A DNA stretch of 64,000 bases. It comes from Streptomyces sp. CA-278952. GTDB lineage: Bacteria > Actinomycetota > Actinomycetes > Streptomycetales > Streptomycetaceae. The notes beneath the pieces were generated by a model that worked only from the letters and a program-made list of their open reading frames with translations, ran no database searches and was not told the DNA's origin. This document shows, in pieces, positions 49,561-57,546 of this stretch (positions are counted from its first letter, which is position 1; the number at the start of each line of letters is the position of its first letter). A program made the position numbers and the translations under genes. The stretch is from NCBI RefSeq assembly GCF_028747205.1, contig NZ_CP112880.1, positions 124,001-188,000 on the forward strand, read 5' to 3'.

Positions 49561-52415
49561 GCGGGTCCCCCACGAACGGCCCCGCAGAGAACGGCCCCGG
49601 GGAGACGTCGTTCGCGGCGTTGCGCGGGCAGTTGCACGAGGCCGCCACCGCCTTCGCGGACGGCCCCGACGCGCTGGAGGGCATCCTCCTCGGCATGGTC
49701 GACGACGTCGACCGGGCGGTGCGCGAACCCCTGGAGATCTTCCCGGTCTGCCACCACTCGCCCGCCTCCGCCCTCGCCATGGCCCGTCGGCTGCGCGAGA
49801 AGCAGCCCAAGGTCGTCTATCTGGAGCTGTGCGAGGACATGGCGCCGCTCCTCGACGAGCTGCGCAACTGCCGCCTGCCGGTGGCGGTCCAGGCGTTCGC
49901 CAGCGATATCGACGGGTTCCCCGCCGAGTGGGCCCCGCTGTCGGTCGTCGCCCCGATCACCGAGGCCTCCGCCGAGTACCAGGCCATCGCGTACGCCCTC
50001 GACACCCCGGGCGTCGAGCTGGTCCTCGTCGACCGGTCCTCCGACCACGTCTTCCAGTGGGACAGCCGGCACGGCGAGCGCGCCCCCGAGGGGGTGGCCG
50101 CTCCTGTGGACGGGTCTCCGGAGCCCGAAGCGGCGCTGCACGGTGAGGCGGTCGGCGTGGAGATCGGTGACCTACGGCCCCGCTTCGCGGAGCTGGAGGA
50201 GCATCTGCTGCGCCACGGCAAGGTGCGGCACTGGTCGGAGTGGTGGCACCAGTACGTCGAGATCCCGCTCGGCGACAGCGACCACGCCGCCTACCGCCAG
50301 GTCATGTTCCTCGTCGGCAGCCTGTTCCGGCGACTCGCCCCCGGCGACGGGGAACGGCTCCGGGTGGACGAGGACCGCGAGCGGTACATGTGGACCCGGA
50401 TGCGCGAGCACCTGGCGTCCAGCGGGGTGGACCCGGAAGACTGCCTGTATGTGTGCGGCGCCTTCCACGCGGCCAGCCGGGTCGAGGAGTTCGGGGTGGC
50501 GGGCGGCGGGTCGTATCCGATCTCCCCGCGCTCCGGCACCACCTGGCAGCACGGGCTGATCCCGTCCAGCCACGCGGCGATCGAGGCGCAGTTCGGGCTG
50601 GCCTCCGGGTCGGTGTCGATCGCCGCGACCCAGTGGGCGAAGAACCTCGCGCGCACCCGGGTGCAGCCGTACCGGCTGGCCGGCCAGGACGGGGCGAAGA
50701 AGCCCCGCACACCGAAGAAGGCCGCCCCGGCCACCCCCGCTCCCCCGCCGGAAGCAGCCGCGGACCGGCTCTCCGGGTTCCTGCGCCGGCCGCCGGTCCT
50801 CGACACCCTGGACGAGGCCGAGCTGCTCGGCTGGTCGGTGGACATCGTGCGCGCGGCACGGCGCAGCGGCTATCTGGCGTCCACCGCCGACGCCATAGCG
50901 GTGTTCGAGACGTCGATCCTGCTCGCAGGTATGCGGGATCGGGCCAAGCCCACTCCGTACGACTTCCAGGACGCGGCGATCACCTGCATCGAGAAGGACT
51001 CGGTGCCGGGCCGGCGGGACGTGCGCCGGCTCGTCGAGATCATGATGGGCGGCGACCGGATCGGGCGGGTCGGCTATGACGCGCTGCCGCCGCTGGCCCG
51101 CGATGTGCATGACCGGCTCGCACCGCTGGAGCTGAAGCTCCAGCAGCGTGGTGTGCAGCGTGCCCTGCTGGACATGGGCTCCCGCCCGGAGCTCGGGGCG
51201 TGCTCCGACGTGCTGTGGATGCTCCGCCGCCTGATGCCGCACGGCACGGCCCGGCCGATCATGGGTGAGCGGAAGCTCGGCGAGCGGTCGATCCAGGAGT
51301 CGTGGGACCTGGCGCTGGGCACCCATCAGCGGGCGCTGATCGAGCTCGGTTACGAGGGTGTGAGCATCGAGCAGGTCCTGGAGCAGCGGCTGCGCCGCGA
51401 CGCGTACGGGCCGCGGGCGACCACTGCGGTCGTCCTCGCCGCCGTCGAGGACGCGACGCTGTATCTCCGCAGCCGCCGTCTCGCCGACGAGCTGGGCACC
51501 CGCGCCCTGGAGGTCCTCAGCGCCGAACGCACCGTGGACGGGGCGCCGGAGGTGCTGCGCCGGGTGCGGGGGCTGCTGGCCTACTACCGGACCGGCGAGC
51601 CGGTCCTGCCGCCGTGGGTGGAGTCGTTCGTCAAGACCGGTTACGCGCACTACTGCACCTTGCTGCCGACGGCGTTCACCGACGAGGACGTCACCGCGGG
51701 GCAGGTGGCGGCGATGCTGGGCTTCCTGTTCGGCATGGAGGGCCTGGCGCTGTCCCTGGGCTGCGACCGGGCCCAGCTGGAGCTGGCCGTCGCCCAGTCG
51801 CGTCCCACAGACCCGGAGCGGACGGCGCTCCTGTGGGCGGCGCAGGTGCAGCTCGGCGTCCTGTCCCGGGCCGAGCTGCGGGAGCGCTGCGGCGAGCTGC
51901 TGGCGAACCCGATGGTGGTGCCCGCCTACCCGCGATATCTCAGCGGCTTCGTGCACGCGCTGGTGCCGGTGCCGGGGCTTGCGGACGTGGTGGTGGAGGC
52001 CGTGTCGAACGCGTTCGGGCGGCTGCCGGACCCGGTGCTGCTGCCGTGGCTGCCGACCTTGCTCACGACGCTGCGCGCCGGAGCGGCGGACCTGGCTCCC
52101 CTGTTGATCCGTGAGGCGGGGCGGATCTTCCCGGCCCGCCTCACGGCGCTGGACGCATGGGTGCCGCCGTGGCGCGAGGCGCCGGAAGCCGGTGCGCCGG
52201 AAGCCGTCCGTGCGCAGGCGGCCGGCGGCGGGAACCGCGGCGCCGCGCTGCTCTTCACCCACCCGGGGACGCTCGACGCGGCCGCGGAGCTGCTCGGTTG
52301 CGACGGCTCGTGGGCCGCGCCCGGCGAGGGCCCGGCGGAGCCGGGCGGCGCGGTGCTGACAGCCCGTCACCCCGACACCGCGACCGCGTGGGAGTCGCTG
52401 CTCGCGGGGGCGTGA
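49557..52415 (+). CDS. DUF5682-family protein, 952 aa
   Basis: Large cytoplasmic protein, last in the island. The N-terminal domain opens with a conserved-looking block, FPVCHHSPASALAMARRL, then VVYLELCEDMAPLLDEL and VELVLVDRSSDHVFQW. Its His-rich start and alternating strands recall the TraB/TIKI or EreA-like hydrolase-type folds, but no catalytic assignment is safe. A Lys/Pro/Ala linker (about 380-403) separates it from a long helical C-terminal half (about 410-950). DUF5682 proteins are regular companions of SWIM, vWA and MoxR genes in actinobacteria; function unknown. The start codon lies inside the MoxR stop (ATGA). A hairpin follows. Confidence 0.85.
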   Translation: MSGSPTNGPAENGPGETSFAALRGQLHEAATAFADGPDALEGILLGMVDDVDRAVREPLEIFPVCHHSPASALAMARRLREKQPKVVYLELCEDMAPLLDELRNCRLPVAVQAFASDIDGFPAEWAPLSVVAPITEASAEYQAIAYALDTPGVELVLVDRSSDHVFQWDSRHGERAPEGVAAPVDGSPEPEAALHGEAVGVEIGDLRPRFAELEEHLLRHGKVRHWSEWWHQYVEIPLGDSDHAAYRQVMFLVGSLFRRLAPGDGERLRVDEDRERYMWTRMREHLASSGVDPEDCLYVCGAFHAASRVEEFGVAGGGSYPISPRSGTTWQHGLIPSSHAAIEAQFGLASGSVSIAATQWAKNLARTRVQPYRLAGQDGAKKPRTPKKAAPATPAPPPEAAADRLSGFLRRPPVLDTLDEAELLGWSVDIVRAARRSGYLASTADAIAVFETSILLAGMRDRAKPTPYDFQDAAITCIEKDSVPGRRDVRRLVEIMMGGDRIGRVGYDALPPLARDVHDRLAPLELKLQQRGVQRALLDMGSRPELGACSDVLWMLRRLMPHGTARPIMGERKLGERSIQESWDLALGTHQRALIELGYEGVSIEQVLEQRLRRDAYGPRATTAVVLAAVEDATLYLRSRRLADELGTRALEVLSAERTVDGAPEVLRRVRGLLAYYRTGEPVLPPWVESFVKTGYAHYCTLLPTAFTDEDVTAGQVAAMLGFLFGMEGLALSLGCDRAQLELAVAQSRPTDPERTALLWAAQVQLGVLSRAELRERCGELLANPMVVPAYPRYLSGFVHALVPVPGLADVVVEAVSNAFGRLPDPVLLPWLPTLLTTLRAGAADLAPLLIREAGRIFPARLTALDAWVPPWREAPEAGAPEAVRAQAAGGGNRGAALLFTHPGTLDAAAELLGCDGSWAAPGEGPAEPGGAVLTARHPDTATAWESLLAGA

Positions 52416-52427
52416 GGGCGCGCGCGA

Positions 52428-52455
52428 CGCCGGGGAGGGCGACCTCGCCCCGGCG
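52428..52455 (+). terminator. Candidate terminator after the SWIM/vWA/MoxR/DUF5682 island
   Basis: CGCCGGGG pairs with CCCCGGCG (8 bp) and an inner AGG/CCT pair extends the stem. It begins 13 bases after the DUF5682 stop. Confidence 0.5.
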
Positions 52456-52529
52456 CCGCGTCCCTTCGGCCCCTCGGAACCCCCGGCCGCTCCATCGACC
52501 GGCATCGCACGGCGCCTCACCCACCCGTC

Positions 52530-52562
52530 TGCTTGATATTGCTTGAAATGCTTGCCTAATAT
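52530..52562 (+). promoter_or_regulatory. Promoter with TGCTTG iterons before the SIS gene
   Basis: -35 TTGATA (52533-52538) and -10 TAATAT (52557-52562), 18 bases apart, in an AT-rich patch. TGCTTG occurs three times, at 52530, 52540 and 52549, about one helical turn apart and overlapping the -35 and spacer. This is the layout of an operator for a sugar-type repressor. Confidence 0.6.
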
Positions 52563-52600
52563 GCAGCTTCGAGCATCGACCGCCGGGACAGGGAGCACAG

Positions 52601-53488
52601 ATGACGCACGTGGCTCAGGAGCTGGCCAGTCAGCCCGACTGCTGGCAGGTGGCCGCCGGCATGGCGGACGGGCTCGCCCACCGGCTTCCGGCGGCCGGCG
52701 AGCGCATCGCCGTGGTCGGCTGCGGTACGTCGTACTTCATGGCCCAGGCCTACGCGGCGCTCCGGGAGGGCAGCGGCCAGGGCGAGACCGACGCCTTCGC
52801 CGCTTCGGAGTTCCCGACCGGGCGCCCGTACGACCGGGTCGTGGCGCTGAGCCGCTCCGGCACCACGACCGAAGTGCTCGGACTCCTCGGGAAGATCGGT
52901 GACACGACCCGCCGCACGGTGGTCATCGGCGACCCCGACACCCCGATGGCGGCGATGGCCGACGACACGATCGTGCTCGAGTTCGCCGACGAGAAGTCCG
53001 TCGTCCAGACCCGCTTCGCCACCTCGGCGCTGACCCTGCTCCGCGCCCATCTGGGCCTGCACACCGACGCGGTCGTCGAGGACGCCCAGGTCGCGCTCGC
53101 CGAGCCGCTGCCCAGCGGTCTGGTCGAGTGCAGCCAGTTCACCTTCCTCGGGCAGGGGTGGAGCGTGGGGCTCGCCAACGAGGCCGCGCTGAAGATGCGC
53201 GAGGCAGCGCTGGCCTGGACCGAGGCATACCCGGCGATGGAGTACCGGCACGGCCCGATCAGCATCTCCACCCGCTCCACCGCGACCTGGATGCTCGGCG
53301 AGGCCCCGTCCGGGCTGATGGACGAGGTGCACGCGACGGGCGCCCGGTGGGTGGCCGGCGGCCTCGACCCGCTGGCGGAGCTGGTCCGGGTGCAGCGTCT
53401 GGCCCTGGCCATCGCGAACGCCCGCGGTCTCGACCCGGACCGGCCGCGCCACCTCACCCGCTCGGTCATCCTCAGCAGCACGGTCTGA
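52601..53488 (+). CDS. SIS-domain sugar isomerase/aminosugar deaminase (AgaS/GlmS-like), 295 aa
   Basis: Binds phosphosugars and probably isomerises or deaminates an aminosugar phosphate. Two SIS domains: the first has VVGCGTSYFMAQAYAAL (about 38-54) and ALSRSGTTTEVLGLL; the second has FLGQGWSVGLANEAALKMREA and the AMEYRHGPISI segment (YRHGP is the catalytic His region of AgaS/GlmS-type isomerases). There is no glutaminase domain, so it is not glucosamine synthase. The start follows GGGAGCACAG. A class II aldolase gene follows after 50 bases, as in N-acetylgalactosamine pathways where AgaS feeds tagatose-phosphate to such an aldolase. Confidence 0.88.
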   Translation: MTHVAQELASQPDCWQVAAGMADGLAHRLPAAGERIAVVGCGTSYFMAQAYAALREGSGQGETDAFAASEFPTGRPYDRVVALSRSGTTTEVLGLLGKIGDTTRRTVVIGDPDTPMAAMADDTIVLEFADEKSVVQTRFATSALTLLRAHLGLHTDAVVEDAQVALAEPLPSGLVECSQFTFLGQGWSVGLANEAALKMREAALAWTEAYPAMEYRHGPISISTRSTATWMLGEAPSGLMDEVHATGARWVAGGLDPLAELVRVQRLALAIANARGLDPDRPRHLTRSVILSSTV

Positions 53489-53538
53489 CGGCCCCGGCCG
53501 CACCCTCCCGCCCGACGGTCCCTCACCCCGGAGTCGCC

Positions 53539-54408
53539 ATGCCCATCGCCGCCACCGGCGATCTGATCGCCGAGGCCGCCGCACAGCACCGTGCGGTCGC
53601 CGCGTTCAACGTCATCACCCTGGAACACGCGGAAGCCATCGCCGAGGGCGCGGAGGCGGCTGGATCGCCGGTGATCCTCCAGATCAGCGAGAACGCGGTC
53701 GCCTACCACCGGGGCCGGCCGCGGCCTCTCGCGCGCGCCGCGGCGGAGGTGGCCGACCAGGCCGCCGTCCCCGTCTCCCTCCACCTCGATCATGTGCAGT
53801 CGACCGAACTGCTGCACCGGGCGGCGGACTGCGGTTTCAGTTCGGCGATGTTCGACGCCGCCCGGCTGCCGTACACGGAGAACCTGGCGGCCACCCGCGC
53901 CGCCGTCATGTGGGCGCACGAGCGGGGCCTGTGGCTGGAGGCCGAGCTGGGGCAGGTCGGCGGGAAGAACGGGGAGCCGGCGCTCGACGCCCATGCGCCC
54001 GGGGCCCGTACGGATCCCGAGGAGGCACGGTCGTTCGTCGCGGCCACCGGGGTCGACGCGCTGGCCGTGGCGGTCGGCACCTCGCACGCCATGACCTCGC
54101 GGGACGCCGTCATCGACCACGGTCTGCTGGACAGGCTGCGGGAGGCCGTGCCGGTCCCCCTGGTGCTGCACGGTTCGTCCGGGGCCTCCGACGAGGAACT
54201 GGCCCGCGCCGTGGCGGGCGGGATCCGCAAGGTCAACATCGGCACCGCGCTCAACATCGCGATGACCGGAGCGATAAGGGAGCGACTGGCCCGGGACGAC
54301 CGGGGCGTGGACCCGCGCCGCTATCTGGCGGACGGCCGGGACGCGATGGCCCGAACCGTGGCCCGGATGATCGCGGTGCTGCCTTCGGGGCGGGCGTACG
54401 CCGCGTGA
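53539..54408 (+). CDS. Class II fructose/tagatose-bisphosphate aldolase, 289 aa
   Basis: Zinc-dependent aldolase that cleaves ketose bisphosphates to dihydroxyacetone phosphate and an aldehyde. The chosen ATG at 53539 has GGAG upstream. Catalytic Asp84 and zinc ligand His85 lie in SLHLDHVQS; the other zinc ligands are His183 (GTSHAM) and His211 (LHGSSGAS). KVNIGTALNIA is the phosphate-binding loop. AFNVITLEHAEAI at the N-terminus is standard. It is close to the KbaY/GatY tagatose-type group in size. With the SIS protein it could convert aminosugar phosphates into glycolytic intermediates. Confidence 0.92.
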   Translation: MPIAATGDLIAEAAAQHRAVAAFNVITLEHAEAIAEGAEAAGSPVILQISENAVAYHRGRPRPLARAAAEVADQAAVPVSLHLDHVQSTELLHRAADCGFSSAMFDAARLPYTENLAATRAAVMWAHERGLWLEAELGQVGGKNGEPALDAHAPGARTDPEEARSFVAATGVDALAVAVGTSHAMTSRDAVIDHGLLDRLREAVPVPLVLHGSSGASDEELARAVAGGIRKVNIGTALNIAMTGAIRERLARDDRGVDPRRYLADGRDAMARTVARMIAVLPSGRAYAA

Positions 54409-54414
54409 CGCTGC

Positions 54415-54461
54415 GCCGGGGGCACACCCGACGGGACGCGTCTCCGGCGGGTGCTCCCGGC
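54415..54461. terminator. Imperfect hairpin between convergent aldolase and dehydrogenase genes
   Basis: GCCGGG at 54415 and CCCGGC at 54456-54461 close an interrupted stem that also pairs part of GGCACACCCG with GGGTGCT. The stem is imperfect, so the call is tentative. Confidence 0.4.
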
Positions 54462-54493
54462 GGGCAGGGGCGGGATGCGGGTACGCGTACGGG

Positions 54494-55531
54494 TCAGGCC
54501 TGCTGGTGCAGGGTGCCCGGGTCCACCGCGTGGGCGAACGGCAGGCCGTGCGCGTAGCGTTCGAGCTCGTCGACGGCGGCGTCCGCGAGTCGGTGGAGTT
54601 CGCCGCCCTGGGACCCGGCGATGTGCGGGGTGAGAAGGACGTTCGGCAGGTCGTAGAGGGGTGAGTCGGCGGGCAGGACTTCCGGTTCCGTGTGGTCGAG
54701 CACGGCGTTCAGCCGCCCGGAGACCAGTTCCCGCACGAGCGCGTCGGTGTCCACCAGGGAGCCGCGTGCGGTGTTGACGAGGGTCGCCCCGTCCCGCATG
54801 AGGGCGAGGCGCCCGGCGTCGAACAGGTGCCGGGTCGCCGGGAGTTCGGGGGCATGGATGCTGACGACGTCGCTCTGTGCCGCCAGGGCGTCGAGGGTGG
54901 CGCGCTCCACTCCCAAGGTCCGGGCCCCGTCCTCGTCCAGGTACGGATCATGGACCAGGACGCGCAGATCGTAGGGGCGCAGCAGTTCGACGACGCGGCG
55001 TCCGATGCGGGAGGCGCCGACGATGCCCACGGTGCGGCGGTAGTTGCCGACGGCGGGGAAGCGCCTCAGGAGGTTCACCCGGGAGCGGTCCTCGCGGTAG
55101 ACGCGGGCGCTCTCCAGGATCCGCTTGTTGGCGAAGAGGATCGCCGCGACCGTGTATTCGGCGACCGGGAAGGCGTTGGCCGTGGCGGCGGTGCTGACGG
55201 CGATGCCCCGGTCCCAGACGTCCTGGGTGATGTGGTGCTTGACGGAGCCGGCGGCGTGGACGACCGCGCGCAGTCGGGGCATGGCGCTCAGCGCCGCCGG
55301 GCCGAGCGGCGGGCAGCCCCAGCCGGTGAACAGGACCTCGGCCTCGTGGAGCCCGGTGCGCTGGGCGGGGTCGTCGGCGCCGAAGTCGGTGACGAGGAGG
55401 CCGGGGACGAGGTCGGCGACGCGGGTGAGCCGGTCCAGGACTTCCGGGGCCAGGATCGCCGCGCGGGTCTCGCCGCTCATCGCCAGGACGGTGCGGGGGC
55501 GGGTCCGCTGGGGCGCGGCGGAGTGGCTCAC
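54494..55531 (-). CDS. D-isomer-specific 2-hydroxyacid dehydrogenase, 345 aa
   Basis: NAD(H)-dependent reductase of 2-keto acids. The Rossmann signature is GIVGASRIGRRV (A-S in place of G-x in the glycine loop, common in this group). Catalytic Arg is in VNTARGSLVD, Glu in LDHTEPEVLP and His in LTPHIAGSQGG. The start chosen is GTG 55531, overlapping the permease stop (GTGA); ATG at about 55480 is an alternative nearer the homology start. It is last in the transporter operon, which suggests its substrate comes from the imported sugar (for example a keto acid from an uronic acid), but that is inference. Confidence 0.88.
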   Translation of the reverse strand: MSHSAAPQRTRPRTVLAMSGETRAAILAPEVLDRLTRVADLVPGLLVTDFGADDPAQRTGLHEAEVLFTGWGCPPLGPAALSAMPRLRAVVHAAGSVKHHITQDVWDRGIAVSTAATANAFPVAEYTVAAILFANKRILESARVYREDRSRVNLLRRFPAVGNYRRTVGIVGASRIGRRVVELLRPYDLRVLVHDPYLDEDGARTLGVERATLDALAAQSDVVSIHAPELPATRHLFDAGRLALMRDGATLVNTARGSLVDTDALVRELVSGRLNAVLDHTEPEVLPADSPLYDLPNVLLTPHIAGSQGGELHRLADAAVDELERYAHGLPFAHAVDPGTLHQQA

Positions 55532-56457
55532 TTGACGGCTCCTGCGGTGAGGCCCGAGCGCCAGAAGCGCTGGAGGCAGAGGAAGGCGACGATCAGGGGG
55601 ACGACGGCGACGAGCGAGCCGATGATGACCAGCGGGTAGAGCTCCGGCTGCTGGTAGACGTTCTGGTTCCACATGTACAGGCCCAGGTTGACCGGGTAGA
55701 GCCGGTCGTCGTTGAGCATCATGAGCGCGCCGTAGAAGTTGTTCCAGCTCGCGGTGAAGGAGAACAGGAAGATGGTCACGAAGCCGGGCGCCAGCATCGG
55801 CAGGGCGACCTTGGTGAAGGTCCGCACCTCTCCCGCCCCGTCCATCCGGGCCGCTTCCAGGACCTCGCCCGGTACGTACCCCTCGGAGAAGACGCGGGCC
55901 AGGTAGACGCCGAACGGGTTCACCAGGCTGGGGATCAGGACGGCCCAGTAGGTGTTGACGAGGCCCAGCTCGGAGGCCATCAGGTAGAGCGGGAGCTGGA
56001 CGACGGTCGAGGGGATGAGGACGCCGACGAGGACGACTCCGAACCACCTCTCCCGGCCGCGGAAGGCGTACTTGTCGAAGGCGTAGCCGCACGCCACCGA
56101 GATGAGGGTGGAGAGTCCGGAGGCGACGACGGTGTACAGGAGGCTGTTGAGCAGCCAGCGGACGAAGACCCCGTCGTTGTAGTCGAGGAGGGCGTTCAGA
56201 TTGGCCAGGAACTGGAAGTCGCCGAGGCTGAACGGGTTGGTGGCGAACAGGTCCCGGTAGCTCTTGGTGGAGGCGATGAGGAGCCAGGTCAGCGGCATCA
56301 GGGTGTAGACGGCGACGACGGCGAGGACCCCGTTGACCATGACGCGGGAGGTGATCCCCCGGCCCCGGCGGTCGGGCGGCGGGGCGGAACGGCGTCCGGC
56401 GCGGCGGGGCGGCGTCGGCGCGGGCGGTGCGTCGGGGGTGGCTGTCTGGGTGCTCAT
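55528..56457 (-). CDS. Carbohydrate ABC transporter permease, MalG-type (CUT1), 309 aa
   Basis: Inner-membrane subunit with six predicted helices after a Pro/Arg-rich cytoplasmic tail (1-40). The EAA coupling loop is present in EAARMDGAGEVRTFTKVALPMLAP. The pattern from MPLTWLLIASTKS to the terminal FWRSGLTAGAVK is typical of the second permease of CUT1 systems. The ATG overlaps the first permease's stop (ATGA). No ATPase gene is in the operon, as in Streptomyces, where the shared MsiK ATPase energises such importers. Confidence 0.92.
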   Translation of the reverse strand: MSTQTATPDAPPAPTPPRRAGRRSAPPPDRRGRGITSRVMVNGVLAVVAVYTLMPLTWLLIASTKSYRDLFATNPFSLGDFQFLANLNALLDYNDGVFVRWLLNSLLYTVVASGLSTLISVACGYAFDKYAFRGRERWFGVVLVGVLIPSTVVQLPLYLMASELGLVNTYWAVLIPSLVNPFGVYLARVFSEGYVPGEVLEAARMDGAGEVRTFTKVALPMLAPGFVTIFLFSFTASWNNFYGALMMLNDDRLYPVNLGLYMWNQNVYQQPELYPLVIIGSLVAVVPLIVAFLCLQRFWRSGLTAGAVK

Positions 56458-57464
56458 GAGGCCTTCCACCGGTTGCCCAGTTTGGTGACGACGAAGGACA
56501 GGAGGCCGGCGACGAGGGCGAGCAGGAGGGAGCTCGCGGCGGCCAGGCCGTAGTCGTGGCCCTTGAAGGCCGCGGTGTAGATGAACATGGTCGGCGACCA
56601 GTCCTCGCCCATGGTGTTGGCGCGCAGCTGTACGAGTTTGGGGGCGTCGAAGAGCTGGATGGCGCCGACGCACGTGAACAGCAGGGTCAGGACGACGGTG
56701 GGCCGGATCATGGGGATCTTGACCTGGAGGGCGGTACGCAGGGCTCCGGCTCCGTCGACGGTCGCCGCTTCCAGGACCTCGCGGGGAACGGCCTGGAGAC
56801 CGGCGTAAAAGATGATCATGTTGTAGCCGGTCCACTGCCAGGCGGAGATGTTGACGACCGAGAAAATCGCCTCGTCCTGGCCGAAGAAGTTCCACTGGGC
56901 GCCGAGCGCGTCGAGGGCGTCGGTGATCGGGCTGAGGCCCGGGGTGTAGAGGTAGAGCCAGATCAGCGAGGCGATCAGGCCGGGTACCGCGTGCGGCAGG
57001 AAGTAGGCGATCTGGAAGAAGCGCCGGGCCCGCGCCATGGTCGAGTCGACGAGCAGGGCCAGGATGAGCGCTCCGCCGACCATCGCGGGGATGTAGAGCG
57101 CGCAGTAGAGCGCGATGTTCCCGAACGAGCGGAGGAACGCCTCGTTGCCCAGGGCTTCGGTGAAGTTGCCGAATCCGGCGAAGACGCGCTCGGTGCCGCC
57201 GAATCCCAGGCCGGAGGACTCCTCGCGGTAGAGGCTCATCCAGGCCGCGTAGAGCATCGGCAGGACCGTGACGGCGGTGAACAGTGCGAAGAACGGGATC
57301 GTGAACAGGGCGACCGCCCGGCGCTGTCCGCGTCGGGTGCCGGGGCCGCCCGGCTTTCCCGGTCCGGCGGAAACGGCCGGGCCGGCGGGACCTGCGGGCC
57401 CCGTGGGCGGCGGCGCGGCCGGGGGCGCCGGGGTCTTGGCCGGCCGGGCGAGTGGGGCTGCCAC
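56454..57464 (-). CDS. Carbohydrate ABC transporter permease, MalF-type (CUT1), 336 aa
   Basis: First permease of the importer. The GTG start at 57464 has AGGAG seven bases upstream. A long Pro/Gly/Ala-rich cytoplasmic N-terminus (1-48) precedes six helices. The EAA loop is EAATVDGAGALRTALQVKIPMIRP. It overlaps the second permease gene by four bases. It is separated from the binding-protein gene by 82 bases that contain a hairpin, which would lower expression of the permeases relative to the binding protein. Confidence 0.92.
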   Translation of the reverse strand: MAAPLARPAKTPAPPAAPPPTGPAGPAGPAVSAGPGKPGGPGTRRGQRRAVALFTIPFFALFTAVTVLPMLYAAWMSLYREESSGLGFGGTERVFAGFGNFTEALGNEAFLRSFGNIALYCALYIPAMVGGALILALLVDSTMARARRFFQIAYFLPHAVPGLIASLIWLYLYTPGLSPITDALDALGAQWNFFGQDEAIFSVVNISAWQWTGYNMIIFYAGLQAVPREVLEAATVDGAGALRTALQVKIPMIRPTVVLTLLFTCVGAIQLFDAPKLVQLRANTMGEDWSPTMFIYTAAFKGHDYGLAAASSLLLALVAGLLSFVVTKLGNRWKAS

Positions 57465-57509
57465 CTGATGCTCCTTCGGCTGGATGGGGTGGGCGGGGAG
57501 AGGGGGGCG

Positions 57510-57540
57510 GGCTGCCCGGCACGGTCTGTCCCGGGCAGCC
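57510..57540 (-). terminator. Intra-operon hairpin between the binding-protein and permease genes
   Basis: 10-bp perfect stem GGCTGCCCGG/CCGGGCAGCC with an 11-base loop, 7 bases after the binding-protein stop. The position is typical of partial terminators or 3' stabilisers in sugar ABC operons. Confidence 0.6.
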
Positions 57541-57546
57541 GTGCTG

